Shown here: piece by piece, positions 55,548 to 64,000 of the stretch
How positions within the stretch are numbered: position 1 is the stretch's first letter
How the letters are laid out: every line of letters starts with the position of its first letter
Source: Bolinopsis microptera
Taxonomy: Eukaryota > Ctenophora > Tentaculata > Lobata > Bolinopsidae
Length of the DNA stretch: 64,000 nucleotides
Reading direction: 5' to 3'
Assembly (NCBI RefSeq): GCF_026151205.1
Contig: NC_087079.1
Span: 3,863,230-3,927,229, forward strand
Made by a program: the position numbers and the translations under genes
Notes under the pieces: model-generated
Told to the model about the DNA's origin: nothing
Databases searched by the model: none
Seen by the model: the letters and a program-made list of their open reading frames with translations, nothing else

Positions 55548-58328
55548 CCGTAATCTGGGGTAACTTTGGCCGGTGGGGTAACATTGGTCCAGCATTGAAT
55601 TCCAAGTTTGGGTGTAAACTGTGTGCAGTATAATCAAGTTACATTGTTATCATTGGTTTAAATGATTTGTTTACTCTCTTCTACTCACTTCCTAGTGTTA
55701 TCCTTCCATTTAGTGTACACTGGTACGACTGTAGATCATTATGATTCACCCTTCCTTCGTTTCATCCAAATTGTGTGTTGTCAAAATGGGTCACTTATTT
55801 CATTTCCTGATGTTCTTGCTATTGTTTTGTATTGTTCTATTGATAATTGATTGTTTAAATTGTTTAACTAGCCCAAATTCAGTCGACTGATGTTAAGGCA
55901 ATTACTGTTAATTGGGGTGGCCAATGTTACCCCTGGAAAATTTGAACTTTGGGGCAACTTTGGCCAGGCCAAATTTGCCCCATGGGGTAAATTTGGCCAT
56001 GCCAATGTTGCCCGAAAATAACTTTTTTCTGATTTAATTTCTCTTAGAAATGGTTAGAACCTACCAGAGTAAGAAACCCGGTTCAAGAGGCTATGTTACC
56101 TACTCTGAGGAGACCCTAGAGAAATGCTTGGAAGCTGTCAGGTCTGGCAAGCTCTCACAAAGAAAAGCAGCTCAACAGTTCAACATAGCGAGGAGCACCA
56201 TTCAGAACAAAGTCAAAGGAACGCACAGCAGACCAATCGGGCGGGGCTGTGTCTTCTCTGAAGAAGAGGAGAAGCTGTTCACGGCTCGAATCATAACCAT
56301 GTGTGATTGGGGCTTCCCTATTGGTTTTATGGACCTTAGGATGCTCATATCGTCTTATTTGAAGAAGCAAAGGAGAGTGGAGATTCGATTCAAAGAAAAT
56401 GTGCCAGGAGATGACTGGGTAAGAGGCTTTATAAAACGAAATAAGCTAGCAAACCGTTTAGCCTCGAACATAAAAAGAAGTAGAGCCCAAATATCAAAGG
56501 AAGCTCTTGAACGGTATTTCAACCATCTTAAAAATGAGCTGGAAGGTGTCCCTGCATCAAACATTTGGAACTACGATGAGACAAACCTGACGGACGATCC
56601 TGGTAAGAAAAAATTCATCATGAGAAGGGGGACAAAATATCCTGAGAGGGTTATGAACCACAGTAAAGTGGGAATTTCGATTATGTTCTGTGGTAATGCT
56701 GATGGGCAGATGCTTGACCCATACACTGTTTATAAGGCAAAGAATATGTATCCAGCCTGGATGCAGGGTGGCCCTCCAAATGCCCGCTATGGTTACTCTG
56801 ATTCGGGTTGGTTCGAAGAACGCTCATTCGAGGACTGGTTTTTCTCGCTCGCGCTACCCAGACTAAGGAGGCTTGATGGCAAGAAAGTCCTTATCGGCGA
56901 CAATTTGAGTTCCCATCTCAGTGTAAAGGTAATTGAGGCCTGCAAAGCAAATGACATTTCGTTTATATGTCTTTACCCTAATGGCACCCACCTTCTTCAG
57001 CCACTTGATGTGTCTTACTTTGCACCACTGAAGAAAGCCTGGAAGCATGTTCTTGGTAAATGGAAACTTACTCCCGAGGGGAGACAGCAGGGAACACTTA
57101 ATAAGAAGCAATACCCTCGACTGCTTGCTAAGCTGATTGCAATTCTAGCTTCTGAGAATGGTCCCGAAAATCTCAAGAGTGGTTTCAGGAAATGTGGTCT
57201 TGTACCTTTTGAGCCTGAACAAGTTTACAAGAGCTTGCCCTCTACTGCTTCCAATGAACTTGAACCAACTGAAGCCCTCGACTCATCCCTTCTTGAAGCA
57301 CTGAAAGAGCTGAGGGGTAATAATGCAGAGCTTCCTAAGACGAAAAAAGTGTCCAAGAAGAACAGACTTCATCTGAGTCCAGGTAGGTCAGTCAGTTTGG
57401 TAGAGATACCTGTCGCCACTTCCACCCCACAGCCCATTCCTTCTGGTGTTGATTCTCCAAAATCATCGAAGGAACCAAAATCAAAGACAAAGAAAACCAG
57501 AGGGAGAAAGAAGAATACTGTTTTGAACACAGTCCCTGACTTCGCCACTTCCACCCCACAGCCCATCCCTTCTGGTGCTGATTCTCCAAAATCATCGAAG
57601 GACACAAAATCAAAGACAAAGAAAACCAGAGGGAGAAAAAAGAAGGACACTGTTAAGAACACAGTCCCTGACTCTAACCTTGTGAATCACAAAAGTCAGG
57701 ACTATGTGATTGTGGAATATGAAGGCTCATCATTTCCTGGTCAGATTATCAGTGTTGATGACAATGATGGGGCAGTTGTTTACAGAGTAAGCTGCATGCA
57801 AAAGTATGCAGGCGGAAAAGGCTGGGTTTGGCCAGAAATTGCAGACATAGAGGAGTATCAGGAGGTTAAATCAACCATGAGCCTTTGGTGATAAGCACCC
57901 GGAACACAGGTCGATTCAGAGTCCCCGAACTTGAATCGATCTGGGATAGGCATCTGTAATCGTCAGATATATTCTATGTTCAATGCTAAAAATCATTTTA
58001 TGATAACTGTCTATTTATTTGTTACTTTGGATCGCTTATTTTGATGCATTTATCAACAAATAAACGTGTTATGGGGGTAACTTTGGCCGGCCAAAGTTGC
58101 ACCAGATACATGAGGCCAAAGTTGCCCCTTGCGTGGGTAACTTTGGGCCAGTGATAATTAGTCTGTAATTAGTCATTAATAAATGAGTTACATGATTTTA
58201 AATTGATTAATCCTGTAGTACACATATCAGGGAATGATAAAAACATAACAGTCATCAATTTCAACCAGTCATCTCTGAAAAATTTGAAGTGCCAAAAAAA
58301 ATTGGCACAAAGTTACCCCAAATTACGG
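55548..58328 (+). mobile_element. Complete pogo/Tigger-type DNA transposon inserted at TA
   Basis: A 2781-base element. The left end is CCGTAATCTGGGGTAACTTTG; the right end on the reverse strand is CCGTAATTTGGGGTAACTTTG, one mismatch in 21. TA flanks both sides (55546-55547 and 58329-58330). Subterminal copies of GGGGTAACTTTGGCC and its variants lie at 55913-56015 and 58075-58150 in both orientations, a likely transposase-binding array. It contains one full transposase gene. Confidence 0.95.
56050..57891 (+). CDS. Pogo/Tigger-type transposase
   Basis: Intact frame of 613 residues. Order: psq-type helix-turn-helix (about 15-60, with SQRKAAQQFNIARSTIQNKV), CENP-B-type HTH (about 75-150, ending WVRGFIKRNKLANRLASNIKRSRA), then the DDE catalytic domain. 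Catalytic acids fit D176 (NYDETN), D284 (IGDNLSSH) and D320 (LQPLDVSYF); the last two have 35 residues between them, as in the pogo group. Residues about 455-540 hold a 43-residue unit present twice (STPQPIPSG ... KTKKTRGRKK), each with an AT-hook-like basic core. A last block (VIVEYEGSSFPGQIISVDDN ... KGWVWPE) looks like a separate small fold. All motifs are present, so the copy may be active. Confidence 0.93.
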   Translation: MVRTYQSKKPGSRGYVTYSEETLEKCLEAVRSGKLSQRKAAQQFNIARSTIQNKVKGTHSRPIGRGCVFSEEEEKLFTARIITMCDWGFPIGFMDLRMLISSYLKKQRRVEIRFKENVPGDDWVRGFIKRNKLANRLASNIKRSRAQISKEALERYFNHLKNELEGVPASNIWNYDETNLTDDPGKKKFIMRRGTKYPERVMNHSKVGISIMFCGNADGQMLDPYTVYKAKNMYPAWMQGGPPNARYGYSDSGWFEERSFEDWFFSLALPRLRRLDGKKVLIGDNLSSHLSVKVIEACKANDISFICLYPNGTHLLQPLDVSYFAPLKKAWKHVLGKWKLTPEGRQQGTLNKKQYPRLLAKLIAILASENGPENLKSGFRKCGLVPFEPEQVYKSLPSTASNELEPTEALDSSLLEALKELRGNNAELPKTKKVSKKNRLHLSPGRSVSLVEIPVATSTPQPIPSGVDSPKSSKEPKSKTKKTRGRKKNTVLNTVPDFATSTPQPIPSGADSPKSSKDTKSKTKKTRGRKKKDTVKNTVPDSNLVNHKSQDYVIVEYEGSSFPGQIISVDDNDGAVVYRVSCMQKYAGGKGWVWPEIADIEEYQEVKSTMSLW

Positions 58329-58707
58329 TACAGAATGTTCATATGCTTCTTCTCTAAAATGTAATCTAGTCCAACATCAGAAAGTTCACACTAATGAAAG
58401 ACCATTCAAGTGTGAACAGTGCTCATATGCTTGTTCTCTGAAAGGTAATCTAGTGAAACATCAGCGAATTCACACAGGTGTGAAACCCTACAAGTGTGGA
58501 GAATGTTCATATGCTTCTTCTCTAAAATGTAATCTAGTCCAACATCAGAAAGTTCACACTAATGAAAGACCATTCAAGTGTGAACAGTGCTCATTTGCTA
58601 GTTCTCAAAAAGGTAATCTAGTCCAACATCATCGAATTCACACAGGTGTGAAGCCTTACAAACGCAGTGACTTGAATACGACAGCCCTTCTAAATCAAAT
58701 CTTATAA

Positions 58708-59015
58708 AACACCAACGAATTCATAATGAGAAGAAACGTTAGAAAAGAAGATCAGTTTTAAGTGAAGTCTCACTATTGTTTTTTAGATTATTGATGCTCT
58801 TGCTTGCAAATCTTGTTGAACACCCCAATTTTGAGAGATTTATTTTAGAGTCTCGACAGACATTGAACAGTAATTGTTACCACCTGTTGTTAAGACACAC
58901 GATTATTGTGTGGAAATTGTGTTCTGTAAACTATGCCTTTTAATTCAGATGTACTGCAGGAACATACACTGCTTGGGCCCTATGCAGGGGGACGTAACAT
59001 TTACAGCCGGTAACA
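58708..59015. other. Decayed 3' end of the zinc-finger gene and flank
   Basis: An alternate frame from about 58675 to 58741 still reads the rest of the last finger (SKSNLIKHQRIH) before a stop, so the last finger was lost by a small indel. Confidence 0.6.
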
Positions 59016-59019
59016 TTAA

Positions 59020-61055
59020 AGGACCAGTTAACTGAAAAATTTGTAGTCTCCAATTTGGCTAAGATTTAAATCAGCTGTGACAAACTGGTAAAGAATCGTA
59101 TCGCCGAAAGAACCAACTCTCTAGCGTACGTGTAACGCGTGTTATTGCAATAATAAGCTGTGGCCGCGTTACGTCATAAAGTCCCTCAGTGCGCGCTTGC
59201 ATAGCGTAATACAATGCACAAATGTTTATCATCGTCAATAAAACACGTGTAACTCACTCAAATTTTAGAGTTATGACTATTTCCCTAGTTCTACAAAATC
59301 CTTATAGTTTTGGCTATCACCCTAACTATATGAATAGCTGATTGGATGTACAGTGCTCACGTCAGGATTTTAAACAGTGACATAAGTTCTTGAACAGTGG
59401 CGGGTGAATGTACGGTTAGAAAGTTTCTGCTATTACAAGTTATGTCATATGTGATAATTTTGGATTGTTTTCATTGCTTCATTACAAACGAAGGGAGACT
59501 GTACCGATTATTTTTCCCCAGTACATGAAACTAATACACAAAATAATGTGCTATATATTAAATATAGCTGATCAGAGTGTAACTCTGTAATATAATATTA
59601 CAGTTGTTCGGAAGAATGCGAGCAGTCGAATGGTTCGCTGTAAAAGACATAGTTCCGAGAGCAATTATATTTTTAGCATAGCGAAATTTCTAACTTTAAT
59701 CCACACGTGCCAGACAGTACAGGAGACAAGAAGTCTGGCTATTTTACGGCCGTTCCCATGGGACCATTAGTAGAAGTAGCTCCTATCAGAACGGTGCCGT
59801 GGGAACCGAAAAATACCCGGTCTACTAAATACTGATTGGAGTGTACAGTGTGCGGAGTGTTTTGAATTTGACTTACCTAGTTATCGTCCTACTTGTATGA
59901 TCATAAAATTAAATACCAATTAGTGCAAACGTGTTCAGTCAATCGACCCACTGAACAACTATAGAATTTCCAAGACCCTATTATTCTTTGGCCATATATA
60001 TTACGGCACGATCGATTCTTAGATGGCTAAACGACAAACGTTAATCTATACAATTCTTAAACTATGAGATAGCACTTTAATTTAAAAATACACTTTTTAT
60101 ATTACTCCTGATTTTTACATTTAAATTTTCACGTAAAACATTGTAGCCATAGGTTGATCATGGACACTGACAGCTTAATTTTAGATAATAATGATTTATG
60201 AGTTTCTCTAAAGTTAACTCTAAACTTGTGTAGTCCAGTCATTTATGGACATTTATGGAATTGAACCTGCAAATTTTCGTATACTCACGAAATTTTGCAA
60301 AGACCTTCCCAAAAGTATGAATAAAGGATTTTCGGTTGGAGACATATTGACCACGCCGATATTGACCCAATAACGTAACCGACCCTTTGCTTCTGAAGGT
60401 CGTGGAGACTTCAAAATAGGCTTAAACGAAGCCGCATATGCAAGTTTATATAGGAGTTATTGAGCAACACATGGCCTAAAATCCTTACTTTTCGAGAAAT
60501 TCGCCAAAAACCATTTTGGGCGTGGTGCTGAGCCCATTTTCGATAGGATCGTGATAGAGTCTTTAGACAGGGTGCAAAAGAACCGCAATTAGCATATTAA
60601 TATATGACTTACGAAGAAACAGATGCCTTAAAGTGCATACTTTTTCAGTTATTGGCGAAAAACTGATTTCCGGTTCCAGAAATCATGCAAAAATATGGGT
60701 ATCTCGTAAATTGGGCTATGAAGGCCAAACAGATTTTTGAATGAGTGCAAATTGTGCAGAATGGCCATGTTTATATACAACTTATGAAGCAACATGTACC
60801 CTAAAACACTTACTTTTCGAGTTATTTGGGGGAGAAACATTGTATTATGTCCATTTTTACCTGTAAAATACAGTCTCACGAGCTGCTCTGTGCGCGCAAG
60901 GGACTTTATGACGTCATCGCCAAAATAATACAAACGCTAATTACACGCGTTAGAGAGCAGTTAGAGATTTAGGAATTTCGACTCGTTGCTCAGTTTGCTA
61001 TTTGTCACAATCTGTCAAAATATGAGGATAACTTTTTTTTCAGTTAACTGGTCCT
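59020..61055. mobile_element. 2 kb TTAA-flanked TIR element, non-autonomous
   Basis: Terminal repeats AGGACCAGTTAACTGAAAAA are identical for 20 bases at both ends, flanked by TTAA (59016-59019 and 61056-61059). Weaker inverted similarity goes in for about 200 bases, including a GTCATAAAGTCCCT match near 59173 and on the reverse strand near 60905. TTAA target sites are typical of piggyBac and Kolobok groups. No transposase frame is seen; the interior has short AT-rich frames only. Confidence 0.87.
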
Positions 61056-61279
61056 TTAACAGCCGGTAATGTTTATATTAGACGATGTGGCGTTACTTTT
61101 TAAAGTTTTTATTAATGCTTGTATGTTTCATAATTTATTGCAAAGTAAAGATATTATTTTGTAATCTTAAGATGAATTTATACAAATTATCGATTTTTAG
61201 ATTAAATAGTCTTTAGAACCGTGATTTTGTCCTGCAGAGGGTTTCCCTGCCCCCTTCGAAATAGCTTAATAAAATATTT

Positions 61280-61480
61280 TTGGATTATGAAACCATCCAA
61301 AGGTATATGATTTAAGTCTTTAATGTGATAAGAAAAGTTGTTACTGTTTTAAATACTCGTTTAATTACTTGTATTTAATGTAATTCTAACTTCTTGAATC
61401 TGATTTCAGGAAAGATTTCCATGTCAAATCGGGAGATTTATTGAACATATCGCTGCTCATATTACCAAACATTGTATGTC
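61280..61480 (+). pseudogene. Truncated copy of the zinc-finger gene 5' end
   Basis: Closely similar to 54605-54760: TCCAAAGG.ATATGATT, TGTAATTCTAACTT, a TTTCAG acceptor at 61409 and ATTTCCATGTCAAATCGGGA. The frame then jumps to sequence matching TTTATTGAACATAT at 54902, with the part between deleted, and stops. It shows that the 5' region and acceptor were duplicated with the zinc-finger family. Confidence 0.75.
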
Positions 61481-61930
61481 AAAATTTAAATTTATACATA
61501 TTATCATGAATCTAAGTTCAATTCCACACATACGAGTAAGTACAGTTTCAAAGCAAAATTCAGCAACATCATTTTTTAAACAAACATATTATGTGCCTTC
61601 ACAGTCATTCTGTGATATGTAGCATCCTTTTGTTGTTTAAATGGATGATGTAGACTCTAGAACATGGTGAGACTTTCCATTGGTAATATGCTTAAAGTAT
61701 TTCCATTAAATTATTGTTTAAATCAGCACGTCCTCGTGATCGTAGTAATAGACATTTCATGCTCGTTGTGTGAGCTATTGTCTGCAGTACTCTCATTGGG
61801 GCATGTGATCTCAAGCCTGCTTTCCTGCCACATTTGCCTCGACTGTCTTATGATGTAAATGACTTATAATTTCATGGTCATACAGCTCATATAATATAAT
61901 ACTGACTTTGTTATTTTGAAGCTTAAGTCC
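61481..61930. other. Spacer before the second zinc-finger gene
   Basis: No gene recognised; an open frame at 61664-61858 has no family features. The promoter or first noncoding exon of the next gene may lie here. Confidence 0.35.
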
Positions 61931-64000
61931 ATGGCTGACCGTGACAAAATGGGAAGAAATCATAGCTGTGATACTGATGAGAAGGTTTGTTTATCATTGC
62001 TAGCGCTATAATTTTATAATAAAGTTTGGTAAAATATGACAGTTGAATTATTTTAGAGGCTTAGTAGGTAAATGTTGCAATATCTAGACCATCTAGAGAG
62101 TTATTAATTAGTTTGTACCTAAAAATAATAACGACATGGACCCCCAAAATTATTGTGCACATTTTCTTAAACAAAATTATTTTGCACGTTTTTCTTAAAC
62201 ATGACGCTCTCTAGTAGTATACCTTGTTTTACACATTATAGTTCTAGTGAATAGATTTTCACTCCGCAGGATTTGGGTTTGACAGTTGGGCAGCAGGTGA
62301 CTGCTAATCCTTTTCGGGATAAGATAGAGTACCAAGCAACCATCCTACGCTGCGTTAAGGTATGCACAATAATAATAATATTAAGTACTTTTTGTGAGAC
62401 TTTTTGTGAGACCATTTTATTCCACTTGTTGTCCAGGCGACTGGCTTGAAACCTAACCAATTTTTAATGACAATATTCATAATAAGATAGTGCAAATTAT
62501 TTACACTTATTTCAGAGGGGCATCTTTGAACTACAGTTCGATGATGTTTGCTGCAACGTGTCTAGAAAATATATAAAGCTGATAACAGGTGAGATATGTA
62601 TACTATCGGCTAGGCCTCCTTTTAAAATAAAAATTGGGTAAATGAGTTAACAATTTTGCGATCGTTGAATTAAAAGTAAAACGTGTTATTATCAGTTTAG
62701 ACCTTTAAACCTTTAGACATTTATTGACAAATAACTGTAAATGTAATATAGTTTTTAAGTTTATGTATGAATTGTTTCCAAATTTCAAGAAACATATGCA
62801 TTTCAGATCAAACGACAGACGAGACCGGATCTGTAATGGATGGTCCAGCTGAAGACAAGACCAGATCTTTAATGGATGGTCCAGCTAAAGACGAGACTGG
62901 ATCTGTAATGGATGGTCCAGCTGAAGACGAGACTGGATCTGTAATGTGTGGTCCAGCTGAAGACGAGACTGGATCTGTAATCGATGGTCCAGCTAAAGAC
63001 GAGACCGGATCTGTAATGAATGGTCCTGCTGAAGACGAGACCGGATCTGTAATGTGTGGTCCAGCTGAAGACGAGACTGGATCTGTAATCGATGGTCCAG
63101 CTGAAGACGAGACCGGATCTGTAATGAATGGTCCTGCTGAAGACGAGACCGGATCTGTAGTGGATGGTCCAGCTGAAGACGAGACCGTATCTGTAATGGA
63201 TGGTCCGGCTGAAGACAAGACCGGATCTGTAATAAATGGTCCTGCTGAAGACGAGACCGGATCTGTAATGGATGGTCCTGCTGAAGACGAGACCGTATCT
63301 GGAATGGGTGGTCGAGCTGAAGACGAAACCGGATCTGTAATGGATGCTCCGGCTGAAGGCAAGACCGGATCTGTAATCGATGGTCCAGCTGAAGATAAGA
63401 CCAGATCTGTAATAAATTGTCCTGCTGAAGACAAGACCGGATCTGTAATGAATGGTCCTGCTGAAGACGAGACCGGATCTGTAATGGATGGTCCTGCTGA
63501 AGACGAGACCGTATCTGTAATGGGTGGTCGAGCTGAAGACGAAATCGGATCTGTAATGGATGGTCCGGCTGAAGGCGTGACCGGATCTGTAATAAATGGT
63601 CCAGCTAAAGACGAGACCGGATCTGTAATGGGTGGTCCAGCTGAAGACAAGACCGGACCTCGAGAAAACGACAATAAAGCTAATAAGCAAATGAGTTATT
63701 CTGGAATTTTAGAGAAAGAGAACAATTCAAAAAAAAACCCATATGAAGGTAAACCATTTGAATGTAATGTTTGTTCCTTCTCTTCCTCCTCCGAACCTCT
63801 TCTTCAGAAACATCTTCTGAAACATCTTCTGAAACATCAGAGAGTTCATACTAAAGAAAAACCTTTCGAGTGTGAACAGTGCTCATATGCTTGTTCTTAT
63901 AAACATCATCTAGTTTTACATCAGCGTATTCACACTGGTGAGAAGCCCCACAAGTGCAATGAATGCTCATATGCTTGTGCTCAAAAAAGTGGTCTAGTCC
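61931..64000 (+). CDS. Zinc-finger protein with Tudor-like N-terminus and 12-residue repeats, partial
   Basis: Proposed exons are 61931-61984, 62270-62359, 62516-62588 and 62807 to beyond the window, all GT-AG with matching phases. Exons 2-3 encode a small barrel-like unit ([20 protein letters not shown], then [22 protein letters not shown]) that resembles Tudor or chromo-barrel folds; this assignment is tentative. Exon 4 opens with about 23 copies of a 12-residue repeat ([12 protein letters not shown]), then a linker ([14 protein letters not shown]) matching SSSGISEKDNNSK of the gene at 54734, then C2H2 fingers from about 63757 ([24 protein letters not shown]). The first finger has LLKH doubled by a 12-base repeat. 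The 3' end is outside the window. Long minus-strand frames across the repeat are shadows. Confidence 0.75.
62810..63660 (+). repeat. 36-base coding tandem repeat
   Basis: About 23 copies of a 36-base unit (GACGAGACCGGATCTGTAAT then GGATGGTCCAGCTGAA), kept in frame as 12 residues. Variation is mostly at a few positions (Met/Ile, Asp/Asn/Gly/Cys, Pro/Arg, Glu/Lys). Confidence 0.95.

Larger units (their letters stand above)
54734..58707 (+). pseudogene. C2H2 zinc-finger gene split by a pogo-type transposon
   Basis: The coding frame runs 54734-55547 and resumes at 58331-58707; the DNA between is a transposon. The start is chosen at MSNRDTRSQ, just after a CACAG acceptor, because the related copy at 61290-61470 has a stop in the region before it. 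The N-terminus has three sumoylation-type motifs (VKTE, IKKE, IKTE) and one odd finger (CPTCKAHF). Six C2H2 fingers precede the break, the seventh is cut after YKCT, and three more follow, joined by TGEKPYKC or TNERPFKC linkers. The last finger has lost its first Cys (YKR) and its frame. As it stands the first part ends in about 29 transposon-coded residues. It probably once bound DNA in the nucleus. Confidence 0.85.

Noticed and set aside
57369-57662. Minus-strand frame of ~97 codons in the transposase
   Set aside because: Antisense of the duplicated Lys-rich segment.
62808-63690. Two long minus-strand frames (repeated [12 protein letters not shown] and [11 protein letters not shown])
   Set aside because: Antisense of the 36-base repeat; the plus-strand frame splices in phase to upstream exons and leads into zinc fingers.

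Overview
This is AT-rich nuclear DNA from an animal. Genes have short GT-AG introns, AATAAA poly(A) signals and animal protein families: LDLa-type GPCR, BTB/POZ proteins, C2H2 zinc fingers, TMEM64, TCF25, ferredoxin 2, DPH7, QTRT2 and ATAD1. Heavy loads of Penelope-like, CR1/jockey-like, Ty3-like, pogo and TTAA elements point to an invertebrate. An early-branching animal such as a cnidarian is a guess only; no single sequence fixes the taxon.

Layout. 1-7.9 kb: decayed retroelements, then a 3.2 kb array of a dimeric satellite. 7.96-11.28 kb: a nine-exon ATAD1/Msp1-like AAA ATPase with three different tandem repeats in its introns. 12.2-20.9 kb: four tandem single-exon BTB genes with almost identical 5' ends. 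21.3-24.4 kb: an eight-exon QTRT2 (queuine tRNA-ribosyltransferase accessory subunit). 27.0-29.9 kb: a single-exon LDLa-repeat GPCR with a repeat-expanded tail. 30-39.7 kb: repeats, foldback elements, a Ty3-like gag, a non-LTR RT and a TIR element carrying a satellite-like array. 39.9-41.9 kb: single-exon TCF25. 42.2-44.1 kb: three DNA elements nested inside each other. 45.5-50.0 kb: TMEM64. 52.5-54.4 kb: FDX2 and DPH7 in tandem. 54.7-64 kb: a zinc-finger locus in which a complete pogo-type transposon splits one gene at a TA dinucleotide, followed by a 2 kb TTAA element, a truncated copy of the zinc-finger 5' end, and a second zinc-finger gene that runs off the window.

The host genes act in separate pathways: ATAD1 in extraction of mislocalised membrane proteins, QTRT2 in tRNA queuosine, DPH7 in diphthamide, FDX2 in Fe-S cluster and heme A synthesis, TCF25 in ribosome quality control, TMEM64 in membrane lipid scrambling/ER calcium. 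Several start codons lie a few bases after a YAG acceptor-like site, and the FDX2 poly(A) signal lies about 50 bases before such a site ahead of DPH7. This layout would fit 5'UTR introns or spliced-leader trans-splicing.

Exon boundaries were assigned by hand from reading frame, GT-AG signals and recalled family conservation; no alignment or RNA data was available.
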